From: Arthrobacter sp. B2a2-09
GTDB taxonomy: Bacteria; Actinomycetota; Actinomycetes; Actinomycetales; Micrococcaceae
Length of the DNA stretch: 64,000 bases
Direction: 5' to 3'
NCBI RefSeq assembly: GCF_027587375.1
Contig: NZ_JAMXIC010000008.1
Span: 105,137 to 169,136 of the forward strand
Positions 43,770 through 52,048 of the stretch are shown piece by piece. A program made the translations under genes and the position numbers. The stretch's first letter is position 1. Each line of letters starts with the position of its first letter. The notes under the pieces were generated by a model. The model ran no database searches. It was given only the letters and a program-made list of their open reading frames with translations, and was not told the origin of the DNA.

Positions 43770-45161
43770 TTAGTTGTTGATCCCCAGCGACTCGAGCATC
43801 GGCCGGAATTTGGCCCAGGTCTCGGCCAGCTCGGCGTCGGGAACGGAGCCCTCAACGATCCCGCAGCCCGCATAGAGGCGCACAGTCGTAGGACTTTCGA
43901 TGATCGCGCCGCGCAGTGCGATGCCCCATTCCCCGTTGCCAGCGGCGTCGAGCCACCCGACCGGTCCGGCGTACGGCCCGCGATCCATGTGCTCAAGCTC
44001 CCGGATCAGTTCCCCGGCAACCAAGGTAGGTGTGCCGCACACGGCGGCGGTTGGGTGAAGCGCGTTGATCAGGGCAAGGCACGTAGGGACATGTCCCTCA
44101 ATGTCGGCGAGCTCAGCCTTCACGTCCGATGCCAGATGCCACACATTCGGCAGCTCCAGGATGAACGGTTCGCTGTGGGCGTTCATGGCCTCGGAGAAGG
44201 GCGCGAGCTGGGTGGTCAGCGATTGGATGGCGATCTCGTGCTCATGCCGTTGCTTCTCGGAACCGGCCAGCACGCGTTCGGCATATTCCATGGGGGAGCC
44301 GTCCACCCCCTCGGCGTCGCGACGGTCCAGCGTCCCGGCCAGGACCCGCGCCTGTGCAGTGCGGCCCTCCACCTGAATGAGCATTTCCGGCGTCGCCCCC
44401 ACCAAACCGTCGACGCCGTATGTCCAGCATTCGCGGTAACGGCTGGCCAACTGCTGCAGCACTTTGGCGGCGTTGACGCCGTCGGGCAGCGTCGCCACGA
44501 CGTCGCGCGCGAGGACCAGCTTCTCGAGCTTTCCGGTTCGGATTTCCGCCACGCCGTCCGCCACGGCCTGCTTCCAGGCGGTTTCGCTCAGCGAACCACT
44601 CTCCAGTGTGACCTTCCCGTCACCCAACTGGCTCGCATTTGTTGTCGTTATGGGCCTTCTAAACGACAACAACTGCGAGTTAGTTGGGTGCCCGACGCCG
44701 GAGCCTCCAGCCGCCGCAAACTCGCCGCCCGCGGGGCTAAGCCAGCCTGCCAGGGCGGCGAGGGCGCCCGCCTCGGTGAGTTCGACGTCGTCGAGCGTCA
44801 ACTGGGTGAGCCATGACCGCCCATCCCGGATCCCCACAACAATTTCCGGAAGGATCAAGCGCGATTCAAACGCGGATGTCTTGGAGAAAGCAAAGGAGCC
44901 AAAGGCCACAGGGCCGGTGCCGGGGATCTCGAGGGGATCCGTGACGTCGGCCTCGATGACGAGGTGGCGCCACCACATGTCAGCCTCGAGAAAGCGATCA
45001 GGCCCGGAAGCAGTGAATCGCGCGAGTTCGCCAAAGCCCACCAACCCGTTCTCGCGGCGGGACCAGCACAGGACGTCGTCCCGGACCAGAAACGACGGCA
45101 GCCCCCCTGAGGATGAATCAACATCGAGGGGGACTGTCAAGGTGCGGAGCGTACTCGTCAT
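43770..45161 (-). CDS. menF: Isochorismate synthase carrying a palindromic in-frame insert
   Basis: Chorismate-utilising enzyme of 463 residues that starts menaquinone synthesis. Family motifs are LEKLVLARD, VGATPEMLIQ, SEKQRHEHEIA, WHLASDV, LHPTAAVCGTP, MDRGPYAGPVGW and LYAGCGIVEGS. Residues 158-180 (HPTNSQLLSFRR...ASQLG) are encoded by a 66-bp palindromic element (44623-44688); 66 bases are 22 codons and no stop is introduced. It falls in a loop between the N-terminal part and the catalytic core, after a Gly/Ala-rich stretch, so the enzyme is probably functional. Divergent from menG across 97 bases. Confidence 0.92.
   Translation of the reverse strand: MTSTLRTLTVPLDVDSSSGGLPSFLVRDDVLCWSRRENGLVGFGELARFTASGPDRFLEADMWWRHLVIEADVTDPLEIPGTGPVAFGSFAFSKTSAFESRLILPEIVVGIRDGRSWLTQLTLDDVELTEAGALAALAGWLSPAGGEFAAAGGSGVGHPTNSQLLSFRRPITTTNASQLGDGKVTLESGSLSETAWKQAVADGVAEIRTGKLEKLVLARDVVATLPDGVNAAKVLQQLASRYRECWTYGVDGLVGATPEMLIQVEGRTAQARVLAGTLDRRDAEGVDGSPMEYAERVLAGSEKQRHEHEIAIQSLTTQLAPFSEAMNAHSEPFILELPNVWHLASDVKAELADIEGHVPTCLALINALHPTAAVCGTPTLVAGELIRELEHMDRGPYAGPVGWLDAAGNGEWGIALRGAIIESPTTVRLYAGCGIVEGSVPDAELAETWAKFRPMLESLGINN
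44623..44688. repeat. 66-bp palindromic element, copy C, inside menF
   Basis: Starts CCCAACTGGCTCGC and ends GCGAGTTAGTTGGG, the same length and ends as copies A, B and D. It adds 22 codons to menF without breaking the frame. Confidence 0.93.
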
Positions 45162-45246
45162 GATGGAACAACATTACTCCCGCGGGCAACGCGCGAACCC
45201 ACGGAGCAAACGGAGCGCCCCGAAAGTTCTTCGCATATTTGTCTGA

Positions 45247-45252
45247 GACAAT
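45247..45252 (+). promoter_or_regulatory. Possible -10 element of leaderless menG
   Basis: GACAAT lies 6 bases before the GTG start of menG. The first base departs from TANNNT, so confidence is modest. Confidence 0.35.
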
Positions 45253-45258
45253 TGCAGG

Positions 45259-46035
45259 GTGAACCGAGCATCCTTGGAAAAGCGTCCGGACGAAGTTGCG
45301 ACGATGTTTGACGATGTCGCCCCCAAATACGACGTCGTCAACGATGTCCTGTCCATGGGGCAGACCCGGCGTTGGCGCCGCGTCGTCGTGGACGCGATGG
45401 ATGTTCGGGTAGGCCAAAGAGTCCTGGACCTGGCTGCCGGTACCGGCACGTCCAGCGAACCCTACGCCGACGCCGGAGTGGACGTCGTGGCCTGCGACTT
45501 CTCGCTGGGAATGCTGAAGGTCGGCAAGCGCCGCCGCCCGGACATCAACTTCGTTGCAGGGGACGCCACCAAGCTGCCCTTCGCGGACAACTCCTTCGAC
45601 GCGTGCACCATTTCCTTCGGCCTGCGCAACGTCAACGAACCACACAAGGCCCTCGCGGAGATGTTCCGTGTGACCAAGCCGGGCGGACGCCTGGTTATCG
45701 CCGAATTCTCGGCCCCCGTAGTGCCCCTCTGGCGGACCATGTACACCGAATACCTCATGCGCGCACTGCCCGCCATCGCCACCAAGGTCTCCTCCAACCC
45801 GGACGCCTACGTGTACCTGGCCGAGTCCATCCGCGCTTGGCCGGACCAGGACCACTTGGCAGCCTGGCTACAGGAAGCCGGCTGGACCGACGTCAACTAC
45901 CGCAACCTGAGCGGCGGCATCGTAGCGGTACACCGCGCCCAGAAGCCTGGTACCGAGCACCGGGAAAGCGTTCCCGTGGCCAAGCTGCGCCGCCAGATCA
46001 AGCCGCGCCGCCAAGCCGGCGATCAGTCCCGCTAA
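45259..46035 (+). CDS. menG: Demethylmenaquinone methyltransferase
   Basis: UbiE/MenG methyltransferase of 258 residues, the last step of menaquinone synthesis. The SAM site is [16 protein letters not shown], followed by [10 protein letters not shown] and the family motif [18 protein letters not shown] and [15 protein letters not shown]. The basic C-terminal tail of about 30 residues is longer than in enterobacteria. First gene of a three-gene run with the reductase and polyprenyl synthase. Confidence 0.95.
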   Translation: MNRASLEKRPDEVATMFDDVAPKYDVVNDVLSMGQTRRWRRVVVDAMDVRVGQRVLDLAAGTGTSSEPYADAGVDVVACDFSLGMLKVGKRRRPDINFVAGDATKLPFADNSFDACTISFGLRNVNEPHKALAEMFRVTKPGGRLVIAEFSAPVVPLWRTMYTEYLMRALPAIATKVSSNPDAYVYLAESIRAWPDQDHLAAWLQEAGWTDVNYRNLSGGIVAVHRAQKPGTEHRESVPVAKLRRQIKPRRQAGDQSR

Positions 46036-46057
46036 CCGGCCTATTAACAAGGACGCT

Positions 46058-47401
46058 GTGAACGTACTGATAGTCGGCGCAGGGCCAGCCGGGTCCACCG
46101 CCGCGTACTACCTTGCCCAGGCGGGCATTTCCGTGACGGTTCTGGAAAAGACCAGCTTCCCGCGGGAGAAGGTCTGCGGCGACGGCCTCACTCCCCGCGC
46201 CGTCCGCGAAATCCAGAAGCTCGGCCTTCCGCATGTCGAGGACGAGGGTTGGCGCCGCAACAAGGGGCTCAGGCTCATCGCCGGCGGCCGCACCATTGAA
46301 TTGCCGTGGCCCGAGGTCGCCGATTTTCCCACGTACGGACTCATCCGCACGCGCCTCGGATTCGACGAGGCACTGGCCCGGCACGCCCAGTCGGCGGGCG
46401 CCGTCGTGCTTGAACGGCACAGCGTCACCGAAGCCCTGCGCGACGACGCCGGGCGGGTGATCGGCGCGCGCGCCGCGCTGCTCGACGAGTCCGGACGCAA
46501 GACGGGCGAAACGCGTGACTTCCACGCCGACGTCGTACTCGCCGCAGATGGCAACTCGACGCGCACAGCCGTTTCGCTCGGCATGCACAAGCGCGACGAC
46601 CGACCGCTCGGCGTCGCCGTCCGCACCTACTTCACCTCGCCCCGCCACGAGGACGACTGGATGGAAGGCTGGCTTGAGCTTCCGGGCAAGTCCGGCAAGC
46701 CGCTGCCCGGCTACGGTTGGGTTTTCGGCGTCGGCGACGGCACATCCAACGTTGGCCTCGGAATCCTGAACTCCTCTAAGGAATTCGGCAAGCTCGACTA
46801 CAAGCAGGTCCTGCGCGAATGGACCGCCGGCATGCCGCCCGAGTGGGGCTTCACACCCGAAAACCAGGTGGGGGAGATCCGCGGCGCCGCCCTGCCCATG
46901 GGCTTCAACCGCACCCCGCACTACTCGCCGGGGCTCATGCTCCTGGGCGACGCAGGCGGCATGGTTTCGCCGTTCAATGGCGAGGGTATTTCCTACGCCA
47001 TGGAGTCGGCCCGTTTTGCAGCCGAGTTCATCATCGACGCGTCCTCGCGTGCTGCCTCGGCGGGGTGGACCGCGCACGACGCCGACGCGCACCTTTCGCG
47101 GTACGCGGACTACGTGCGGGACCAGTGGGGATCACACTTCACCCTGGGCCGTGTCTTTGCCGCCCTCATCGGCAAGCCCGCCGTCATGAAACTCGCACTG
47201 CGGACCGGGATGCCCATCCCGGTGCTGATGCGCTTTGTGGTTCGCTTGCTGGCGAACCTGACGGATGCGTCTGCCAAGGGCTTCGAGGACCGAGTCATCC
47301 GCGTCCTCGAGATGTTGGTCCCGGCCACGTCCAACACCACATCGACCGCCGCTTCCACCCGCGCCGGCACCGAATCAACGCTTTCCTCCGCGAAAAGTTA
47401 G
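46058..47401 (+). CDS. Geranylgeranyl reductase-family flavoprotein (MenJ-like)
   Basis: FAD enzyme of 447 residues. The dinucleotide fold is VLIVGAGPAGSTAAYYLA, followed by FPREKVCGDGLTPRAV, an ADGNSTRTAVS segment and LMLLGDAGGMVSPFNGEGI. In Mycobacterium the relative MenJ saturates one isoprene unit of menaquinone, and it sits in the same order, menG, reductase, polyprenyl synthase. That role is therefore likely here. GTG 46058 has AAGGA upstream. Confidence 0.88.
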   Translation: MNVLIVGAGPAGSTAAYYLAQAGISVTVLEKTSFPREKVCGDGLTPRAVREIQKLGLPHVEDEGWRRNKGLRLIAGGRTIELPWPEVADFPTYGLIRTRLGFDEALARHAQSAGAVVLERHSVTEALRDDAGRVIGARAALLDESGRKTGETRDFHADVVLAADGNSTRTAVSLGMHKRDDRPLGVAVRTYFTSPRHEDDWMEGWLELPGKSGKPLPGYGWVFGVGDGTSNVGLGILNSSKEFGKLDYKQVLREWTAGMPPEWGFTPENQVGEIRGAALPMGFNRTPHYSPGLMLLGDAGGMVSPFNGEGISYAMESARFAAEFIIDASSRAASAGWTAHDADAHLSRYADYVRDQWGSHFTLGRVFAALIGKPAVMKLALRTGMPIPVLMRFVVRLLANLTDASAKGFEDRVIRVLEMLVPATSNTTSTAASTRAGTESTLSSAKS

Positions 47402-47410
47402 GGTTAACCC

Positions 47411-48514
47411 GTGACTCACTCTGCCGAACACAGTTGGACGCACGCCGGGCACGGCCTGCCGGACACTGTCGAACCCGCTCCCACCACTACCGCGATCGCC
47501 ACTGGCCTGCAGCTTCCCGCCGGTTTTGCGGCTATCGCCAAGGACGTGGAGCTGGGTCCTGCCATCACCACCAACCTTGCCCGCGTGGAAAAGAAGCTCC
47601 GCGAAGCAATTGCCAACTCGGATCCCCTGGCTGACGCAACGTCGCGTCACCTGGTGGAAGCCGGCGGCAAGCGCATCCGCCCGCTGTTGACCCTCCTGTG
47701 CGCCCACCTCGGCGACGCATCCCGTCCGGAAGTGGTCCAGGCCGCCGTCGTGGTTGAACTGACCCACCTCGCAACCCTCTATCACGACGACGTGATGGAC
47801 TCCGCGCCCTACCGCCGCGGCGCCCCCACGGCACACGAAGTCTGGGGCAACTCAGTGGCCATCCTCACGGGCGACCTGATCTTCGCCCGCGCCTCGATCC
47901 TGGTGTCCGAACTCGGTTCGCGTGCCCTCGGAATTCAGGCCCGCACCTTCGAACGCTTGTGCCTGGGCCAGCTGCACGAAACCGTGGGCCCGCGTGAAGG
48001 CGAAGACGCCGTGGAGCACTACCTCTCCGTCATCGCCGACAAGACCGGTTCCCTGGTTGCTGCCTCGGGCCAGCTCGGTGCCATCTTCGCCGGCGCCGAC
48101 GAAGCCTTCGAGGACGTGCTCGTGGAGTACGGCGAGAAGGTTGGCGTGGCCTTCCAGCTGGCTGACGACGTCATCGACGTCACTGGCGTCAAGGTCAAGT
48201 CCGGCAAATCCCCGGGGACAGACCTCCGCGAAGGCGTTCCCACGCTGCCCGTCCTCCTGCTCCGCAAGGCCGCCGACAATGGTGACCACTCCGCCGTCGA
48301 ACTCTTGAAGCTTGTGGATGGCGACTTGTCCTCCGATGAGGCGTTGGCCCTCGCGGTTGCCGGGCTGCGCGAGCATCCGGTCACCGCCGAATCCTGGGTG
48401 ATTGCGCGTCGGTGGTCCGCTGAAGCCATTGAAGCCTTGAAGCCATTGCCCGAAGGCGTGGTCAAGGAGTCGCTCACGAACTTCGCCCACGCCGTTGTGG
48501 AGCGCGCCAGCTAG
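47411..48514 (+). CDS. Long-chain polyprenyl diphosphate synthase
   Basis: Trans-prenyltransferase of 367 residues that makes the menaquinone side chain. The first Asp-rich motif is LYHDDVMD and the second LADDVIDV; GKRIRPLL binds the homoallylic substrate. No bulky residues near the first motif suggest a short product, so octa- or nonaprenyl diphosphate is likely. GTG start, 9 bases after the reductase. Ends before 66-bp copy D. Confidence 0.93.
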   Translation: MTHSAEHSWTHAGHGLPDTVEPAPTTTAIATGLQLPAGFAAIAKDVELGPAITTNLARVEKKLREAIANSDPLADATSRHLVEAGGKRIRPLLTLLCAHLGDASRPEVVQAAVVVELTHLATLYHDDVMDSAPYRRGAPTAHEVWGNSVAILTGDLIFARASILVSELGSRALGIQARTFERLCLGQLHETVGPREGEDAVEHYLSVIADKTGSLVAASGQLGAIFAGADEAFEDVLVEYGEKVGVAFQLADDVIDVTGVKVKSGKSPGTDLREGVPTLPVLLLRKAADNGDHSAVELLKLVDGDLSSDEALALAVAGLREHPVTAESWVIARRWSAEAIEALKPLPEGVVKESLTNFAHAVVERAS

Positions 48515-48540
48515 CTCGGTGCCTCAGTTCCCGTCGCGGA

Positions 48541-48606
48541 CCCAACTGACTCGCAGTTAATGTCGTTTTGACGCCTCATAACGACAACAACTGCTAGCTA
48601 CTTGGG
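48541..48606. repeat. 66-bp palindromic element, copy D
   Basis: Starts CCCAACTGACTCGCAG and ends CTAGCTACTTGGG, 26 bases after the polyprenyl synthase stop codon. The 469-base gap 48515-48983 holds this element, the hairpin at 48646 and no credible gene. Confidence 0.9.
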
Positions 48607-48645
48607 CGGGGGCGGGCCGGCAGGGGCGGGCTTAAATGCAATGGC

Positions 48646-48691
48646 CCCGGTTCCTTGCAACGCTACGAGTCACGCGCTGCAATGAACCGGG
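48646..48691. terminator. Hairpin after the menaquinone gene run
   Basis: 48646-48659 and 48678-48691 pair at 13 of 14 positions (CCCGGTTCCTTGCA against TGCAATGAACCGGG). There is no T tract. Terminator function is inferred from position. Confidence 0.45.
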
Positions 48692-48983
48692 ACCATAATC
48701 TCCGTTCGCATCAGACTCACCGGAGGCATTTAGTGAATCCGGTTACAGCATATGACAACCTTGTCACGGGTGCAACTTTCCCGGTCAAGGGGTTTTCTGA
48801 GTTTGCCGGGAATTTCGCGTCCCTTCCTGACCCTCTTTGATTTCAGAATGGCCCCGACACGCCTGAGAAGGGGTGTGTCCGGCAGATTGTGGGCCCAAAG
48901 AGGGGCAGGAAGGGCCAACAAAGTTATCCACATAGGGGAACCCGCAGCTACCCTCGTCTGAGCGATGCTGCTGTAGTGGCCAC

Positions 48984-49889
48984 ATGGATGTAGTGCAATT
49001 CCTCCGGAGGCGGGGTGGTGCGGCCCGGACTGCGCAATTGCTAAGAGCGGGCTATCCAAAATCGGCGTTGGCAAAAGGGGTTCGCAACGGGACAGTCAAC
49101 GTGTTGCGCCGTGGGATTTACACGATCGAGGGCGCCGATCCAGTCATCATTGCTGCGCTTCAGGCGAATGGCGTCTTGACCTGTGTTTCGGCTGCTCGTT
49201 TCTACAATCTGTGGCAGCTGCATGAGCCAGGGGGCGTCCAAGGATCGCGGAGTTCCCAGAGATCCGAGGGCCTCCACCTTAGCTGCGGTAACGGTCTTGT
49301 CCGGGACGGTGTGGTGGACCACGCCCGATGTACCCACCCGGGGCATCCGTACCTTCCCGTGGCGGGCCTGGCAGATGTCCTCATCCATGCTCTGAGATGC
49401 CGACCCGAACTGGAGTCCTTGGTGATCGCCCAGTCTGCAATCAGCCGCGGGTTGATCACCACCGACTTCCTCAACGCGAAACTGCTCGGGAACCGCAACG
49501 GAGCAGCGAGGGCTGTGCTGGATCTCGTGCTGCCCAGGGCTGATTCCTTGCTCGAAGTGCTCGCCCACACGCACTTTGTCCGGGCAGGGCTGCGGGTCCG
49601 GATGCATGTGGAACTGGCCGGAGTGGGTGAGGCGGACTGCCTGATCAACGAGTGCCTTGTAGTGGAGCTCGACGGCCGGACTCATCTTGAGGCGCGCCAG
49701 GTGAAGAAGGACCGATACCGCGACAACGCCAGCGTGAGGGGTGGGCTCTTGGCGTTGCACTATTACTACGAGGACGTGGTCCACCGTCCTGAAGAGATGG
49801 TCAACGAGATCTTGACCGTGTTGCGGCACCGGGAAGTCGGCCACTTCGCCCCTGCACGATACGCGCCCGGGTGGGTGCCGCCGTCGTAA
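48984..49889 (+). CDS. AbiEi-antitoxin-like plus DUF559/Vsr-like nuclease protein
   Basis: Protein of 301 residues. The N-terminal helix-turn-helix (about 1-50, GGAARTAQLLRAGYPKSAL to VLRRGIYTIEG) is AbiEi-antitoxin-like. The C-terminal domain has the DUF559/Vsr pattern: Glu in DSLLEVLAH, Asp in GEADCLI, Glu in LVVELDGRTH and Lys/Arg in VKKDRYRDN, then a terminal hydrophobic strand. The order matches PD-(D/E)XK nucleases. There is no neighbouring AbiEii-type toxin. It has the same design as the protein at 12722. Defence or DNA-repair roles are only possibilities. Confidence 0.68.
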   Translation: MDVVQFLRRRGGAARTAQLLRAGYPKSALAKGVRNGTVNVLRRGIYTIEGADPVIIAALQANGVLTCVSAARFYNLWQLHEPGGVQGSRSSQRSEGLHLSCGNGLVRDGVVDHARCTHPGHPYLPVAGLADVLIHALRCRPELESLVIAQSAISRGLITTDFLNAKLLGNRNGAARAVLDLVLPRADSLLEVLAHTHFVRAGLRVRMHVELAGVGEADCLINECLVVELDGRTHLEARQVKKDRYRDNASVRGGLLALHYYYEDVVHRPEEMVNEILTVLRHREVGHFAPARYAPGWVPPS

Positions 49890-49934
49890 TCCAGCAAGCA
49901 GCGCGCCGTCATGACCCTCTTTGGCACGGAAAAA

Positions 49935-49968
49935 GCCGCGACACACCCTGTTCAAGGCGTGTCGCGGC
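49935..49968. terminator. GC-rich hairpin between convergent genes
   Basis: 49935-49947 and 49956-49968 pair at 12 of 13 positions (GCCGCGACAC core). An A-run on the left reads as a T-run on the minus strand, so it best terminates the SUKH gene, and may serve both. Confidence 0.7.
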
Positions 49969-50030
49969 CCTTCCAAATTCAAACAGGGTCAGGAAGGCAA
50001 AGCCCCCCGCAAAAACGACCCCCAAAAAAC

Positions 50031-50453
50031 CTAGTCTTCGTCGCTGAAAGCCCAGTCGAACATGTCGAACACGAACTCGGAGAATGTGCCTTCTTCAGAT
50101 TTCCATTGGCCGCGGGCGTTGTTGCGACGCCACACGATGGGATCCGGGACGCCGAGGTCGCCTATGCGGAAACCCCAGGTGAACTGCTCTTCCTCGTCCT
50201 CCAGGAACATGAGGAAGCCTTCGTCGTCCACTTCGAGCTCTTCGGGGTCCCAGAAGTAGTGGTAGGCCTCCATGAGGTCCTCACAGCCACCGATCGCGAG
50301 GTAGAACTCGCGCAGCACCATGGGAATGGTGAATGAGTGGGCGGACAGGGCCTCGTCCAGCTCAGAGGTGGACAGCCCATCTTCTTCCTGCCATTCGTCC
50401 TCGAGATACTTCGGTACAAGCGCGCGGAATTTCTCGAGGAACATGTCAGTCAT
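50031..50453 (-). CDS. SMI1/KNR4 (SUKH)-type protein
   Basis: Acidic cytosolic protein of 140 residues. LREFYLAIGGCEDL is the recognisable SUKH core, followed by beta-strands ending in an acidic tail (FDWAFSDED). SUKH proteins often neutralise contact-dependent or polymorphic toxins; no toxin gene is beside this one. Its neighbours are the nuclease-like gene and a channel gene. An orphan immunity gene is possible. Confidence 0.65.
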   Translation of the reverse strand: MTDMFLEKFRALVPKYLEDEWQEEDGLSTSELDEALSAHSFTIPMVLREFYLAIGGCEDLMEAYHYFWDPEELEVDDEGFLMFLEDEEEQFTWGFRIGDLGVPDPIVWRRNNARGQWKSEEGTFSEFVFDMFDWAFSDED

Positions 50454-50466
50454 GCTCCCATCCTAG

Positions 50467-51150
50467 CTAATCGCGGCCACGTGAATCGGCGCCCGATGAG
50501 ACCCCGGCGCGGTGCCATCCCCGGACCGCCAAGGGCACCCGCCAACCTCGCCGCCAAGCCACCACCCGGAAGGCGAAAACCCAAGCGGCAATGACCCCGG
50601 CCGTGACGCCGTTGAAGGCTCCGATGTTCCAGAGCAAGGCGGTCAAGGCGGCTCCCGTGAAGGCCGGCAGGGCGTAGAGATCCCGGGCATTGAAGAGGGT
50701 GGGAATTTCGTTGGCCGTGATGTCGCGGAGCAAGCCGCCGCCCACGGCCGTGGTGACGCCCAGGAGGATTGCAGCCACCGGATTCATGCCGGCGGCCAGT
50801 GCCTTGAGCGTCCCCGTGATGCAGAACAGGGCCAGCCCGCCGGCGTCGAACAGGGTCAAGAGGGACGTGAAGCGCTGGATGCTCGAAAACAGGAAGTACA
50901 CCAGCACCGTGGCCAACAGGGGCGGCAGCAGATAGACCGGGTTGGTGAACGCCGCGGGCGGGCCGACGTTGATGACGATGTCGCGGATGACACCGCCGCC
51001 CAGGGCCACCAGAGAAGCCAAGAGAAGTGAGCCGATGATGTCGAACTGCTTCTTGGCCGCGAGCAAGGATCCGGACACGGCGAAAAAGAAGACGCCGGCC
51101 AGATCCAGCCATACCAGCGCAAGGTCAAAAGTGAACAAATGCAGCTCCAT
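50467..51150 (-). CDS. TRIC-family cation channel (UPF0126)
   Basis: Membrane protein of 227 residues with seven predicted helices in two homologous halves. The repeated motifs are ALGGGVIRDI and AVGGGLLRDI. Related bacterial proteins conduct monovalent cations as trimers. Divergent from the chelatase gene across 51 bases. Confidence 0.87.
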   Translation of the reverse strand: MELHLFTFDLALVWLDLAGVFFFAVSGSLLAAKKQFDIIGSLLLASLVALGGGVIRDIVINVGPPAAFTNPVYLLPPLLATVLVYFLFSSIQRFTSLLTLFDAGGLALFCITGTLKALAAGMNPVAAILLGVTTAVGGGLLRDITANEIPTLFNARDLYALPAFTGAALTALLWNIGAFNGVTAGVIAAWVFAFRVVAWRRGWRVPLAVRGWHRAGVSSGADSRGRD

Positions 51151-51188
51151 TCTTCGTTCACAGACGGGCGATCATGCTCGCCCAACGT

Positions 51189-51194
51189 TACGCT
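51189..51194 (+). promoter_or_regulatory. -10 element of leaderless chelatase gene
   Basis: TACGCT lies 7 bases before ATG 51202. Confidence 0.4.
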
Positions 51195-51201
51195 TGCACG
51201 C

Positions 51202-51915
51202 ATGAACAGCCCCGTCTTGATCGCGTGCGCCCACGGAACCCGGAACGTCGAAGGGCAGGCCGCCATCCGCCAGGTCATGGCCGAGATTGAGGCCTTGCGC
51301 CCCGGACTGACCGTTGTTGAGGCCTACGTGGACGTCCAGGAGCCCGAGTTGAGCGGCGTGGTGGCTGGCCTCCCCGAAGGCACGCCCGCCGTCGTCGTTC
51401 CCTTGCTGCTCAGCACCGGCTACCACGTCAAGGTGGACATCCCCAAGGCGATAAAGTCCCGCCCCGAGGTGTCCGCAGCGCCGCCGCTGGGGCCGGATCC
51501 GCGGCTCGCCGAGCTGCTTGCCGCACGATTGCGCGACTCGGGTCTGGGCGACGACGACGGCGTCCTGCTGGCCGCCGCGGGCTCGTCGTTGCCGGACGGT
51601 TCCGTCGATTCGGAAGAGCAGGCGCGCCAGCTCGCCGAACTGCTGCCCAACAGGGTGCGCGTCGCCTATGGCGCCAGTGCCGAACCGAACGTGCCCGACG
51701 GCGTCGCGGCCTTGCGCGCTGAGCTCGCCGACGCTGAACTCACCGAAGACGGCGGCCGGGTCGTTGTGTCCTCGTATCTGCTGGCAACGGGCTACTTTCA
51801 CGACCAGCTGTCCAAGGCCGGAGCCGACGTCGTGACGGCACCGCTGCTGCCCTCTCCGGTGCTCGCGGAGATCGCCCTGGAACGCTACGACGCAGTGGTT
51901 GCCGCTCGCTCCTGA
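51202..51915 (+). CDS. Sirohydrochlorin chelatase (CbiX/SirB type)
   Basis: Protein of 237 residues made of two CbiX-like halves, expected to insert iron into sirohydrochlorin for siroheme. The active-site His are in IACAHGTRN (first half) and in VPLLLSTGYHVKVDIPKA; the second half has LAAAGSS and LATGYFHDQ. It precedes the siroheme-dependent sulfite reductase gene, which it would supply with cofactor. ATG 51202 is chosen because the family begins with this strand. Confidence 0.88.
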   Translation: MNSPVLIACAHGTRNVEGQAAIRQVMAEIEALRPGLTVVEAYVDVQEPELSGVVAGLPEGTPAVVVPLLLSTGYHVKVDIPKAIKSRPEVSAAPPLGPDPRLAELLAARLRDSGLGDDDGVLLAAAGSSLPDGSVDSEEQARQLAELLPNRVRVAYGASAEPNVPDGVAALRAELADAELTEDGGRVVVSSYLLATGYFHDQLSKAGADVVTAPLLPSPVLAEIALERYDAVVAARS

Positions 51916-52012
51916 ACCGTCCCCGAGGATGCACAGCCGGCCCGGTCCCACAAGGCCCGACGGCGGTTCGTGACGAAATATTTCCCTAGGTGACTTTCCG
52001 TTTCCCGGACCT

Positions 52013-52042
52013 TTGTTACGCCTCTCTGGCCAGCCCTACAGT
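52013..52042 (+). promoter_or_regulatory. Promoter of the sulfite reductase operon
   Basis: TTGTTA (52013-52018), 18 bases, TACAGT (52037-52042), then ATG at 52049, so the transcript probably has no leader. No clear repressor site is seen. Confidence 0.5.
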
Positions 52043-52048
52043 CGATGC

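Noticed and set aside
48655..48840. Small open frame after the polyprenyl synthase
   Set aside because: No ribosome-binding site, overlaps a hairpin, and the peptide resembles nothing recognisable.
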